Positions 11,233 to 23,700 of a stretch of DNA of 64,000 nt are shown here, in pieces. The first letter of the stretch is position 1; every line of letters begins with the position of its first letter. Position numbers and translations under genes: made by a program. Under the pieces are notes generated by a model that saw only the letters and a program-made list of their open reading frames with translations, searched no databases and was not told the DNA's origin. The DNA comes from Aphelenchoides besseyi (taxonomy: Eukaryota; Nematoda; Chromadorea; Rhabditida; Aphelenchoididae), in contig JAMPIQ010000002.1 in the NCBI GenBank assembly GCA_024699855.1, positions 6,138,001-6,202,000 of the forward strand. The letters run 5' to 3'.

Positions 11233-13497
11233 ATGAGCGAGGAAACAGGTCCAAGCAGTGCGAAAAAACCGCGTAAGACGAAAGGTGGGTACTTTCAATG
11301 GTGTGTTGCTTTTAAGTGATCGATTTAGATGGAAATGCACTCAACGGTCACAATCCAAAGAAACAACGCGAATCGTTAACTGCCGATGTTGCTCAAAGAC
11401 TTGGCCCACCAAAACGATGGATCTATTGTCCACCAATGGGAAAAGTAATTAAGACACTTATGTTTGTATTTTGTTTGGTTTTAGGAAGTTTTTGGATTTC
11501 TACCAATCAAGACTCCTTTGTCTTCGTTGTACGACGGTTGTCTACCCGATCTCAATTATCGTTTTACACCCGACGATGTATTCAAATATGCGCCAAACTA
11601 CATGGAAAACAAAGAAAAGAAAATTGGCATGTGGATCGATCTGACAAAAACCGATCGCTATTACAACAAAGAAGAGGTCCGCTGATTACTTATAACCATT
11701 GAGCTTCGATTTTAGATCGAAAAACGGGAAGTCAAGTATGTCAAAATGCCGTTGGCTGGACACGGTGAATCGCCATCACGCGAAGATGTGAAGCGATTTG
11801 TTGAGTGTGTTCGCGAATTTCGTCAGGTTTGTACGCTTTGATTAAAATTTCTGATTAACATTTAGTCGAACCCAAATGATGTTGTTGTTGTTCATTGTAC
11901 TCATGGTTTCAATCGTACCGGCTTTTTGATCAGTGCTTTTGCATACGAGGAAGACGGACACGGATTGGAGTATGCAATCAAAACGTTCGCAATGGCACGA
12001 CCCAATGGAATTTACAAAGAGGATTATCTTCAAGATTTGGTCAAAATGTTCGATGAGGACGAGGAGTTGGTAGGTCCTGGTCGGCCGTTGTGGGAGAACG
12101 AAGATCAAGGTCCGCCCGATGACTTCATGTTGTGGAAGGGAACTTCTGTCGGTACGGCGGTCACTGCTCACGAACCCAATGGTCATTCGACGAGTTCCAA
12201 TGAAAACGGAGCGCCGACTACTTCAACAGAAGTGGAAAGTGTGTTTAACAGTCTGAACATGTTCACGAATTTTTGTTATTAGATGGCAAACCAAAGTTTA
12301 TGGAGGGTCGAGTGCCGCATGTCCATTTGGTCGAAGACAAAGAAACGATCGATTATTTGCGCGGCAAAATTAAGCAGTATTGTGGATACAAGAAGAACGA
12401 TTTCCCCGGCTCACAGCCCGTTTCCTTGGAACATACACCGCAGTTCACAAACTTGGAGTTTCTTTCTCAAGAAGACTACATGGTTTCGTGGAAAGCGGAC
12501 GGCATGCGCTATTTGGTGCTCATTGACGACGCTGAACAAGTGTACGCATTTGATCGTGACAACAATCCCTTTGAACTTCGTAACATCTCGTTTCCTCATC
12601 GGAAACATCCGCGTCACATCAAGAACACTCTCGTCGATGCCGAGATGGTCATCGATACGGTGAATGGAGAAGAAAGACCACGATTGTTAATTTACGACAT
12701 CGTTCACTTTGAAGTAGGTTTTCATCATGCATAATAACTCGAATCTCTTTCTAGGATACTGAAGTTGGAAAGTGCGATTTTCGAATTCGTTTCCTATGCA
12801 TCAAACATGAGCTGATCGATCCACGCGAAAAGGCCAAACACGAAGGTCGTATCAAACAAGAGCCGATGAGTATTCGTCGAAAGGACTTCTTCGATTTAGT
12901 TGCTACAGCAAAACTCTTAGATCCCAAATTTCAATCCCAATTACCTCACGAAATCGATGGTCTCATTTTTCAACCTGTTGCTGGGGTTTGTCGACTTTGT
13001 TTTCTTCTAATAACGCGAATTTCTGAAGGGCTACGTGGCTGGTCGATATGACAAATTACTCAAATGGAAACCCCAAAACCTATCAACCATCGATTTTTCA
13101 CTTCAAATTCGAAAAGAAGAGAAATACGGTCAGATTCCTGAATACATTGGTTATCTCTACGTTCTCGGCCTTGATCAACCTTTCGCAACAATAAAAGCGC
13201 TTCGTAGTCATTTGCCGTTTAACGGAAAGATTGTTGAGTGCAACTATGAAGTTAGTCTCCGTCTTTTCTGCAACCAACAGAATCAAATTTCAGAATCGAC
13301 AGTGGAAAATCATGCGAGAACGAACGGACAAAAGTCATCCAAATGCGTACAAAACTGCAATGTCTGTTTGTCGTTGTATTGAATCTCCAATCACAACGGA
13401 AATCTTACTTCGATTCATCAGCCAACATTGCATCCGACCACCCACTCATCATCAGAGCCGGCAATCGCACTCAAGACCACCTCCTTCGGGTCATTAA
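11233..13497 (+). CDS. cel-1: Bifunctional mRNA capping enzyme (RNA triphosphatase-guanylyltransferase)
   Basis: In animals one protein removes the gamma-phosphate of nascent pre-mRNA and transfers GMP to it. The N-terminal half is a cysteine-phosphatase-type triphosphatase: [25 protein letters not shown], then the catalytic loop [10 protein letters not shown] (HCX5RT). An acidic Thr/Ser linker follows. The C-terminal nucleotidyltransferase has motif I as [10 protein letters not shown] with the GMP-accepting lysine, then [20 protein letters not shown] (motif III region) and [11 protein letters not shown] (motif IV region). KLLKWKP supplies motif V. The protein ends with basic [15 protein letters not shown] (motif VI region). 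The start is [15 protein letters not shown] at 11233. At least ten exons. Order and length of about 620 residues match the metazoan enzyme (C. elegans cel-1, human RNGTT). Confidence 0.95.
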
Positions 13498-13715
13498 TAT
13501 TTTCTTTTGTACAATTGTACATAAGTATCTTTTATTTTTAATACACGACTGAAATCCAACGATCTTTTGGTTCGATCACTGAATATGAACACCGAAGTGC
13601 TGTTGGTGTGAACGGCCTTCAAAGACCGAATTTTATCATCTCCGCTTTCCTTTAACGACCTTGAATCAAACGGTCAACTCAACTAACAAAGTGGATTCAC
13701 GTCTCACAAAACAAA

Positions 13716-15594
13716 ATGTTTATATCCGAGGAAGTTTTGCGTTTGACTCATTTTGGTGTCGTCGTTGCTATTGCAGTTCTCGGCTTTAAAGTCATCAGTT
13801 TGCAAGATGCCGTCGACAAATTAGTCAGACCGGTGGATCATCTGTCAAAGCGGTTGGAATTCGATTTCATTTCTCATCGTTGATTTAGTTCCGATGAAAA
13901 AACGTTGTGCAATGATAGCAAACTGCCAGTTGCGTGGATTCATGGAAAAAGCGTAAGAACATCTAAATGGGTTTTTGGAATGATTGTAGACGAACTACGA
14001 CTATTTGCTTCACGTTAAAAATGTTTTTGAACAAACGGGATTTCGCGTCATCACTGGTGATACGACCGAAAACTTCGACGTTTGGTGGAATCACGAATTT
14101 CCGTTTCAAGACTCCGCTCTTCTTTCGAGAGTGAAGTCACTAACTGATAAACAGTCGCTAAACCACGTTCCGGGCTCTGGCTACATAACAAGCAAAGTGG
14201 GTCATTATTTGAACGGATGGTTATTTGCACCAGGTAACTTTGGCTTCAACGCCGTTGAGTCGCGGACAACCCCGAGCATTTGCACTACCACAACAGAAAG
14301 ACGAGTTCTTGAAATATGCCAAAAACAATCCCAAAGTTCTCTGGGTTCAGAAGTCAAATGCTCATCGAGGTATCCAAGTGGTGAAACCAAAAGATGTCGA
14401 CTTCAACAAACAAGATACTTTTGTGCAGCAATTCATTGATCGTGTTCTAACAATCGACGGGAAGTTTGTGAACTTTACTCAAAAAGAAATGTTCGATTAC
14501 TATTTAGAAAATTTGATATTGGAATCTACACGGTTGTTACCTCCGTCTCCCCTTTACGCGTTTACATATACAACAACGATATTCTATTACGTTTCTGTTC
14601 GAAGTCGTACGAACCGTTTGATGCGAATGACGTCGATAAGTACGTCGTTGGAGACGATTACACGCCAATTTGGGATGTGAGCTCAATTCGATGAATTCGA
14701 CGTTTCCAATTGCAGATGCCATCGCTTGAAGCGTATTTCAACAAACAGCAATTGAACTCAAAAGAATCGTTTCGTGCGTATTGTGCGAAAGGAAAATGTA
14801 ATTTTGACAAGATTTGGATTCAAATTCGCAGAACGATTTCTGAAGTTTTCGTGTCAAACAACGAGAGAATGCGAAATCTACTGCGAAACTATCCGTACAA
14901 ACGGTTGGATCGTGGTTTTGTTGATTAAAATGATGTCATTCAGATCGTTCTTTGAAATGGTGCGATTCGATTTCATTGTCGACGAAGAAATGAATCTGTG
15001 GTTGATGGAAGTCAATTTAAGTTTACTGAACACCTGTTTTTGACTCTTCTTATAACACGATTGAAGTTTTGAAGCAGCTCAAATTTCTTTACAATTGTGT
15101 TATAAGCGAAGTCGAAAATGTCTTGATTACAACGTTTAGATGTCTCCTAACCTCAGTTCTGGTCATTTCAAACAGAATGCAAAGCTCTACGAACAAGTTC
15201 TCCTGAACCTGTTTTCGTTAGTTGGAATTCAGTCCGGGTTTAGAAGACCGATAAATGGCGGTCAACTTGCCAGATCAGATCGTGATATTTTCGTTAATTT
15301 AAAAGAATGTTATGATGGCAGTTGCACGGGTTGTCCACGCAACAACACTGAGGTTTGAGTTGTCTCGGTTACTATAACCACGTAGTTTAGAATTGTGGAC
15401 TTTGTTTTGAGTGCATTGATGAGAATTTTATCATGGATCTTCGTGCTGCGCAGCGTGAACACTTGGAACGCCGACAAATGAAACGTATTGTACCTTCTCA
15501 TCAGACTTCAGACGCTAAACTTACACGTCACGATCTTCTGCAGAATCGTTGGTTTACGGAGATGTGCAAGAAGGATAGTAGCTATTGTGATTAA
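13716..15594 (+). CDS. Tubulin-tyrosine-ligase-like protein, TTLL15-like, membrane-anchored
   Basis: TTLL enzymes ligate amino acids, mainly glutamate, onto tubulin or other proteins. A hydrophobic segment near the N-terminus (HFGVVVAIAVLGFKVISL) predicts a signal anchor, and the rest resembles the TTL fold: LNHVPGSGYITSK, WVQKSNAHRGIQVVKP (nucleotide-binding loop), DTFVQQFIDRVLTIDGKK, then FDIGIYTVVTSVSPLRVYIY. The metal-binding motif is in FFEMVRFDFIVDEEMNLWLM followed by EVN. The C-terminus is unusual: a Cys-rich part (CYDGSCTGCPRNNTE, NCGLCFECIDENF) and KLTRHDLLQNRWFTEMCKKD. Membrane anchor plus this tail point to the TTLL15-type branch; activity is not assured. The intron after EVN begins TT instead of GT (15017-15018); without splicing there, translation stops at 15043 after LLNTCF. 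Confidence 0.82.
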
Positions 15595-15620
15595 TTTATT
15601 CGAAAATTGTCGTCATAACA

Positions 15621-15626
15621 AATAAA
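15621..15626 (+). promoter_or_regulatory. AATAAA poly(A) signal of the TTLL gene
   Basis: A perfect AATAAA lies 27 nt after the TTLL stop codon. It is followed by a run of eight T, a reasonable GU/U-rich downstream element. The converging LysM gene ends about 40 nt further on. Confidence 0.6.
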
Positions 15627-15664
15627 TTCGTTTTTTTTTGTCATTTTTGGATTCCAGTCCGGGA

Positions 15665-16053
15665 TTATCTGTCGGCGTTTGCTCCATAGTCACTGAATTC
15701 GCCAGTGGATTCAGATTTGTCATTAAAGCCATTAAAAAAAGAAGCAACATTGTCGAGCAATCCGGACGATGAGGTTGTTAGTTCCGCATTAGAATCGTAA
15801 GACACGGGAACCACACAAATGGTTTTGTTGAGCTAAAATTTGCTCGTATCTTCTGAGCATTTCCTGAACTTACTTTTAGTTGTCTATTGCAATGAAGTGC
15901 AGGATTCAAGCGTCTCAACGCGTCGACATCCAAATCATGGGCCTTAGAAATTGTATCACAAGTATCTTCACGCCGAATTTTGTAGGGTTTCTTGCAAGGA
16001 AAAGCGTTAGACAGAAGGAAAAGAAAGCAGAGAACCAGACACTTTAACTTCAT
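15665..16053 (-). CDS. Small secreted LysM-domain protein
   Basis: LysM domains bind N-acetylglucosamine polymers such as chitin or peptidoglycan. Two exons (16053-15874 and 15832-15665). The first encodes a signal peptide (MKLKCLVLCFLFLLSNAFPC) and the LysM core KIRREDTCDTISKAHDLDVD then ALRRLNPALHCNRQL. The second completes the domain with LNKTICVVPV and adds a Ser/Thr/Asn-rich tail ending YGANADR. Total about 115 residues with a single LysM, like short secreted nematode LysM proteins. No catalytic domain is attached. A chitin-binding or antimicrobial role is inference only. Confidence 0.85.
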
Positions 16054-17711
16054 TTTCCAATTGATTAATGGCTGTTACTCGTGATTTACTCCTACACTTT
16101 ATATTGCAGGGCTCTTATAAGTAGAAACACCGTTAAGCGACGGAAGTTTAGTTTAAAACATTCACGACGTAAAAGTTCGCTCAATTTCAATTTTTGTGTC
16201 GACAACGTTTCAGTTCGCTGATCGTTGACAGGAACACATCAAAGTTTAAATCGTGTGATCACTTGAGTAGAACGACCTTATTTCTAAGGATTTCGTGATT
16301 TTTCTTTAGGAACTTTCGACGAGTTGATAGCATTGGACAATAAGCTACCAAGTATTGGTCCTCTACTGAAACCGAAATAACTGGTTTTTGATCTAAGAAA
16401 GCTTAGCAGACAACGAAAAGCAAATAACCTAAAGTTGTTTAAAGAAGAATTCGAGTTTGCGAATCAAAACAAACACTAGTAAAGAATCTAATTGATATGC
16501 GTCGGTGTTTTGTTGTTTGCTTGGGCTTGTAAAGAACTTAAAGTGTGAGAAGAGTTGGCATCGAAGTCGTATGAAAGGAAAAGGAACTCGCAACGATTTC
16601 TAGGACATTAAATGGTTGTAAGCTTAACTTATGAAAACACATTCAGTCATCGTCTTTGAGCCGCTCTCTCAATGTCGTTGCTAGCAAGTTCTATTTGACT
16701 ATAAAAGAATTTAAAAAGCATTAAAGTTGAAGCAAAAGCGTTCTAATGGACTGAATTTGACAAAAAGTTAACCAGGATCTTCCTAGCAGCCAACATACTC
16801 GACGGGATTCTCAGACGATCACCAACCCGGATTACCATCTGCGCCGAAGCACAGTCACGCCGCGACCGACCGAGACTCCTGTTGATATCCCGGGTACCGA
16901 AGCACGTGGAGTAACTTAAAGGGCTTACAGTTTTCCTTCAGGTCTAGTTGAAAGCACTCCTATACAAGAGACACATTACAAGTAGACACAAGAACCGGAA
17001 AACACGTTGTTTTTAAAGGAGCCGCTCAATTAGAAGACCGCCTGGCCAGTGGGTGGCGAGCAGAGCGAGAGAATCTGAGGACAAGTGATCTCTCACTCGT
17101 CTGTGACTTCTTTTCTTCTCCAAAAAACAGTCCGCGCGTTCTCTCGAAAAAGACAGACAGCCAATGAGCGCGCTTCTTAGGTTAGAAGTCAATGCTAATA
17201 TTTGCAGTGAATTTAGACGAATTCTAAGGTCTTCTCTGGTTGTAAACTGTTCGAATACTAAGCAAAATAAGTCACAACAGAACGATCAGCAAGAATTGAA
17301 CGTTTTTGAATGTTTTGATGTTTCGATAGCTTCAAAATTTACTGCGTTAACTACTACAACAATAGATATAAGTAGTTGATTGACATGAATTAGTAGATCA
17401 TTGAGTATTCATTACGAAAAGCTCTTGTAGGTTTTATATCGCAGAGAGGTGCGATGGCTAAATTTGTATACCATCTCCTCATGAGCTATCCAACAAACCC
17501 AAAGTTAAGTCAATACGTTCAACAAGTGGAAATCTGGATCGGACTTGAAAATATCATATCTTAGCGACATATGTTCTTCGAAAAGGATATTTTTCCGAAA
17601 ACTACATCTTGTGTTATTATCAACGAGAGCTCCTTTTTATTTGTAGTATGTGGGAGGTCAGGGGAGATGATTGAACTTCAAATGCACGTTTATTTCTCTT
17701 CATCGGTTACA
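16054..17711. other. Non-coding block with a GC-rich patch
   Basis: There is no supportable coding exon here. The only structured segment is the GC-rich patch at about 16786-16905, listed separately. The remainder may hold 3' exons or UTR of the membrane-protein gene at 17712-18438, whose 3' end is uncertain. Confidence 0.4.
16786..16905 (-). repeat. Divergent 5S rRNA-like sequence (pseudogene or SINE-like)
   Basis: On the minus strand this patch contains GGGTTGGTGATCG then TCTGAGAATCCC, which by eye resembles the conserved 3' domain of 5S rRNA (GGATGGGAGACCGCCTGGGAATACC in vertebrates), about 17 of 25 positions. A run of five T follows downstream on that strand. The 5' terminal stem of 5S cannot be found, and a functional 5S would be far more conserved. 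So a degraded 5S copy or 5S-derived short element is the best guess, at low confidence. Confidence 0.25.
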
Positions 17712-18438
17712 TCAACTGTTCTGGTTTTTCAATTTGGCAATCGAGTTGCCCGCCGAAAGATTGCGAGTAGTGAGTTTGAACTTGAAAGGAATCGGAATGG
17801 AGAGCCAAAGAAGCAAATCAAGACCAAACGCGCAACACGAGACAAGAATGAAGAACTGAAAATAAGATGGCGACTACGAGCGTGTTGTTACTCACCACTA
17901 TTGCATTGATCTCGACGGTGTTCATCAAACGAGGCATTTTAATTTCTGAGCTTTTGATTGAGTGGCGGTCCATGAAGTAGACGATCAAGACTGAGGTCAC
18001 GTAGATGGCCATTTCCACGGTCATCAGACAAATTTGAGTGCCTTGCTCCTTCACTTTGTCGAAGTAAATTTGACACGCCAAAACGACAATCAAATCAGTA
18101 GCCAGATGAATAAAGACAAGCAAGCAAACATCGTCGTTGTCGCGAAAATCCAATTTGATTGCCGCCTTCAGAGTTCCCATCAAATCCAACTGGAAATCAA
18201 CAGAAGAATAAACACTGGACATGTGACTTACCTGAACACAAGAACGCTGATCCACATACGAATCCAAAGTAAAGTTTCCTGCAACAAAACGATTTGAACA
18301 TTCGGTCACAGTTCTTGTGCTACCTGCTATTGCACATTCTTCTGCTGGACCACAGAGTTGATTGTAAGAACTTGCAATCGAAATCACCGCAATACACAGA
18401 ACGATTCGAAAAGAGCAGAGAATAGCCTTGAGCTTCAT
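17712..18438 (-). CDS. Small multi-pass membrane protein of unknown family
   Basis: I do not recognise the family. Start MKLKAILCSFRIVLCIAV at 18438 opens a first hydrophobic segment, followed by a short presumed luminal region with cysteines (NQLCGPAEECAIAG, DQRSCVQ). Two more hydrophobic segments follow: VCLLVFIHLATDLIVVLACQ and ICLMTVEMAIYVTSVLIVYF, then IKSSEIKMPRLMNTVE. Exons are joined at introns near 18320, 18232 and, more doubtfully, 17889. The final exon (17780-17712, FKLTTRNLSAGNSIAK) is the least certain part because its acceptor TTTCAAG was chosen only by phase. The divergent phosphatase gene starts 178 nt away, so the two probably share a promoter region. Confidence 0.55.
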
Positions 18439-18616
18439 CGCAGACAACTGCCTCCTGACTGACGATTGAAATAGATGGATGAAGAGAATTTACTTTTTGA
18501 TGCAAATTTCTTGCTCATGCAAACTTCCTGCAGAATTCACGAGTCCGAGCATCCCAGTTTCAGTCGCTCTCAATTGCCGATTTCGAGCCAGTCGTTCAGT
18601 TATTTTGTCTTTCGCG

Positions 18617-20197
18617 ATGCCTCCTCCGCCTTCAACTCCTCGTCAGCAAACGACCAACATCCGTCGTTCAGTGAGTTAACAGGAGTTAGTTCTGGCTTAG
18701 AATCAGTGAATTCCAGGCAGGAAATTTGAAGAAACGCGGAACTCGTCGTGCTCGAGGTGGAAATCGCAGTGACAACATGACTGGCGAAGAAGTGACTACT
18801 GAAGACAATCAAACCACTGGAACTGCCGGAACTGAAGTTGGGTTTTCACGTTCTTCGATCAACGTTCTTTGCAGAGTGAAGATGACAACAACCGTCGTCG
18901 TCCGTCTCTCGATTCACAAACCACGGCGGTCATGAACGCGTTTGTGGATCGATTGGCGGCAACTGGGCTGACCGGAATGCAACGAGAATTCGCGGAGCTG
19001 AAAGCTTTCTTGCCTCCGAATCGTGCAGCCACCGCCTTTGATGCAAATCGAATGCGCAATCGGTGAGTGTAAACATTCGATCAAACCAAAAATCTCTCTG
19101 TTTAGCTACACGGATCAAGTATGCTACGATGCGACTCGAGTCAAACTCACCTACAATGTTCCACCGGAGTTGGATTACATTCACGCCAACTTCGTCGACA
19201 TACCAGGACTCGGCAATCGCTTCATCTGTACTCAAGTGAGTTGATGCCTTCAGATCCAATTGACCATTCTTTAAGGGACCATTACCGGATACAGTCAACG
19301 ACTTTTGGCGCATGATATTCCAAGAGAAACCTGTTTGCATCGTGAAGCTCTGCCACTTTGAAGAGGATGGAAAACCAAAATGTGCCCAATATTATCCGGT
19401 CAACGAAGGAGAGGTCAAGGAATACGGTTATTTGGTTGTTCGTCACGTCAAAGTGAATTGAACATAAGAAAACGACTAACCAGTGTCCTTTTTCAGACCG
19501 ACCTCAATTTCGATCGCGCATTCGATTGCATCAATTTGGAAGTTGGCGAGAAGAACAGTCCATCAACGTTGAAGATTCAGTTGTACGCTTGGAAGACGTG
19601 GCCTGACAAGGGAGTGCCGCCTTCTGGTTTCGGAGTTCTTCGTCTTCTTCGCGCTATTCGTCGTTTTCGTAACGGAAATATTGTGGTACGCGCTAAGATC
19701 AAATCCGAGACTGTTCTTTGATTCCAGGTTCATTGCAGTGCAGGAGTGGGACGTACCGGAACTGTTGTGGTAGTTTTGATTACAATGAAGAAATCGATGT
19801 TTGTTGTTTAGGCATTAGCGATCCTTGTCGCAAAGCTTTTGGATCACAAGCCGTTTTCGGTAACATTCCAACAGTAATTCCCAAAACCTATGGCTGGCTT
19901 TAGGTCTACGAAGTGGTCAAAGATCTCCGTTGTCGTCGTCATAATTCTGTCCAAACTGAGGCGCAATATCTGTTCATTCATCGTACCTTGTGTGAATACA
20001 TTCAAACCAAAGGTCTTCAACGCCCGCAGTTGACTCAGTTCATGGCCGATTACGCGACCTACATGAAGAATCTCGCCGCTAATCCACCACTTCAGCCGGC
20101 CGGGGCATCCGTCGCTCAACCTCAACGTCCGCAACCACAACAAAACACGATCATCCAATCAATTGCCCAGCCTGGAATCATGGGATCTCAACCATGA
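18617..20197 (+). CDS. Protein-tyrosine phosphatase, non-receptor, nematode type
   Basis: The enzyme hydrolyses phosphotyrosine. An N-terminal low-complexity basic part (MPPPPSTPRQQTTNIRR, KKRGTRRARGGNRSDN) precedes one PTP domain. Visible motifs are YNVPPELDYIHANFVDIPG (the usual substrate-recognition KNRY region is altered), DTVNDFWRMIFQEKPVCIV, the WPD loop as WKTWPDKGVPPS, and the catalytic loop VHCSAGVGRTGTVV with Cys and Arg present. The closing helix is RRHNSVQTEAQYLFIHRTL (Q-loop QTEAQY). The tail is Pro/Gln-rich. About eight exons, all phase-compatible. An in-frame ATG at 18479 could extend the N-terminus by 46 residues. Catalytic residues are intact, so it is probably active. Compact single-domain PTPs of this kind are expanded in nematodes. 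Confidence 0.9.
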
Positions 20198-20713
20198 ACT
20201 TTGAACACTGGAAAGCTTGTCCACTCGAAATAAACACAAAAACTTCTTATTGTACCTACGAATGGCCACGTTTATATTCATTGAAATGTTTTGGAGACAA
20301 GATCAAAGTATTCAAATCGGCAAGGTAAGCGCTTTAAATGATCGCTCTCTTTGATTGTCGAAGGTGAAGTGATTAGCCGTGAATAGACGATTGTTGTAGA
20401 AGCTGTAAAGGTTGTCGACACGAAAACTGTAAACCTGAAATATTCATGATTCGAATACGTTTAATCCGGTACTTGTTTTAATAGTTCTTTCTCAGTCACT
20501 TAAATGTCAGTAAGTGTCGACTTCAATATGATATCTCGTGGTACTGTACTTTTTGTTTGGCTTAAAACTGGTCGGAACTATTCTTGACTTGTATTACTAT
20601 CAAGAGCATGTTCATTAAAGCAAAACTTTATTGTGGATCTCGAGTGTCAATCGATTGATTTGACTAACTTTTATTTCTATCGCTGAAAAAACAACAAAAT
20701 TTAACAACAAATG
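20198..20713. other. 3' UTR/intergenic between PTP and K2P
   Basis: An AATAAA at 20229-20234, 32 nt past the phosphatase stop, should end that gene. The rest is AT-rich and presumably contains the 3' UTR of the minus-strand K2P gene. No other feature is visible. Confidence 0.5.
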
Positions 20714-23700
20714 TTACCGATCGGATTTCATGAAAGAACTTTGAGGTTTTGGATTCGAGTCATCAGTTGCATTCGTAACATCATCGGAGATTCCTGAGTC
20801 ATCTTGCAATCTTTTTGATCGACGCAGTTTCGGAATGTGAGTTTTGAAAATAGCAGTAGAATCTTGAGCACTTGAATGAGAAGAGGTTTTTGGATTGTCG
20901 TAATCGGATAAGGCAGAATCGGGACGGCGAATAGAAGGTGATTTGTGACGCTAAACACGCAAATTAACTGTTGTTTTGCTCAGAAACGTACGTGTTGTAG
21001 AAAATCAGAAGGCATTATACCAACGATGTTATGTACCCTTTCAACGGTTTCTGGTTCCACCGGAGTGTCAGTCGCAACATTCGAACAAGAAGGACACCGA
21101 TGCAACGGCATTCGTGAGTTCAGAATTGGCAACTCGCGTACTCGATCCGAAGGTTGTATTGGAATAGGAAGACAATTAGCAGTCGAAAAACGACGATATG
21201 TAGGAGCTGAATGAGTGGAAGCTACAACGTCTGGAGGTGAGCCGCTCGATCGATCAAATGTGATTGCTGGCGTGAGGACTGGCCGTCGAGTCGGTTGATA
21301 GGAATGTCGAGGCGACGCGGAAGTACCTGCTTTTTGTGCCAATGGCGGTGTGTTTTGTTGTGATCCGATTGTCGAAGCGGTTATCATATGAGGAATAGAA
21401 TCTGTTTGATAGCCATGAAAGTTCACATCATAATAAGCACTCGAACACAGTGAATCGATGTCAAAAGACTTCAATGTGGCAGAATCATTTCCACCGTTCG
21501 CATTTACACCCGAAGAAAACGAATCCATTGAACCCAAACCGATTCCGCTTGAATAAGCTGCAGCGCGTTGAGGTCGATGTTCACGTTCAACGATTGGAGA
21601 TGTTTGTACTGAGAATGAAACCATTTTAGTTGGTGGTGATGGTCGTTCATCGACCAAATGAGTTAATCGAGGGTTTGTTGCGAACTTTGCAAATAATCGT
21701 GATCTGAATCATTCGAATTACAGTCTATTCTTTCTTATCTAATCGCTAACTTGAAATCACCATTTCGATCGGTTCGCATCTTCACAGTTTCAATCGCTTG
21801 AATAGCACGTAGTGTAGGAATATTGTACGCATAAAAGGGATTCATTTGCCGTAGACGATAAGTTTTTTTCGGTTTCTTTCCTTTCTTTGCATGACCACGT
21901 GTGGAAACTCGAGAAATGGCATCTGAATATAAAAGGAACCTGATTCTTCGTATCGCTTGTCAACCAACCGCCTTTGCCCATTGTTCCACGAGTTGAAGTG
22001 GAAATATGCGACGTTTTACGAACTCCTAAAGTTACAGGATTCAACGGGGCTGCTTCGTCTTCTGGTCGTTTTTGTTTATCGACCACAACTTCTTTTAATG
22101 ATTCATCAGCAACATCCGCTTCAGTTTCATCCGTACTTTCGTCATCCTCACTTTCCGACTCAGACGACGAAGATTCGGAGTCAGAATAACGCTGTGGATC
22201 TAGTCGATTAACCAAGAGATTCGTTGCAATTCGCTAAAATTCTTCGAATATTCGAGTAAGAAAGTGAATTCTACTTACATCCGCTACCCAATCTTTTGCA
22301 CTACGACCAATCTCCCATATTCCACCGCGATGTTCGTCTTGTGCAATTGATGTCAACGGAACGGTCAACATATCAGTCATTCCAACTTCAAATGGTGTTG
22401 CTGCTTCATCAGGATATTCTTCGTTGTGGTTGACAATATCGGCCATTCGTTCCATTTCACCAAGATATTCTTCGAGCACTTGATCTAATAAACGCTCCAA
22501 CCAGTCCTAAACGTAAGTCGACATCAGTTGAGTTTTCAATCAACTCGCTTGTATCAAATTCACAACCATCGACAACAATGCAAGACCGACCATAATCAAC
22601 GCAAAGTTCACTAACATCAAGTCGAAGGCTTTCGGCACGATATCGCCGAGGCCTACCGTGGATATCGAAACGAAATAAACTGAAACTCAACCACTACTCA
22701 TTCTTTTGATTGCAACTTACAATATACTGAGGTTCCGAAGCTCCACTCAGTTTCCCACAAACAAAACATGGCCGATGAAAACATAATCCAAATAATCAGA
22801 ATAATCCTGCAATCGTTAATGTAATCCATTAACCTTGTGATCAAACTCACAGCGCTAATGCAATTGGAATGTTGCCCTTCTTTTTGTGTATTTTCTGGTT
22901 TTCTTCATTTTGTTTCTGTGCATCGATTACTCCATTGTCTTCAATTGGTTTCTTAAGAATTCCGGGCGGCTGTGATGGTTTTCCGTCAATCGAATCTGTG
23001 CTGTGTTGTTCTTCTTCAATCTCCTGTTTAGCTTGTTCGATGTTGTTCATTACGTCAGCACCAAGCATCGCCAACGGTCCCATGCTCAGGTTGTAAATTG
23101 CCTAAACACGGTCGTTGAAATACCAAAATTGTTCAGTAGGACACAGTCTTTCGGCAGTGAGCTGTGAGCATTGTCGTCCGGTTCTACACCGCGTGGTTAC
23201 AAATCAAATTCTGTTCGGAGACCGCAATTGTTTTTCTTTCTGTTGAAGTTTTTTGTTGGCATTTTTGAGCCTATCGAAAGAAAACAAATGGGTCAGCATA
23301 GAAGACGCAAATTGGTCTCGTTTTTTTGAGATGAGTGCGTACGATCAGTCTCTGGGGATACGAGATTTCGAATTCCAGTTTTGCCGTTCGCAATTATACT
23401 GAACGTTTGCATTGTTGGAACGCTCGTAATCTTTACGTCGACCGAAAGTGTAGGCGATCGCTTTAACCCCCGCAATTAGAACGGAAATCGTTGGAATCCG
23501 TTGGTTTGACGTCAAAACAGTCGCAATTGTGATTTGGTATTGTTGTGACTGCGAAACGGTTTTGCATCACCGGAAAACCGCGTGCTTTTGCGAGATGTCG
23601 AGTCGTCGGACTGCGAGTCGAAGATGCCACGAGAGCGCAACTGTCGATTCCCAATCCCGTCTTTAGGGATTTCCGGCAGCGAATCCTGACGGTCGGTTGG

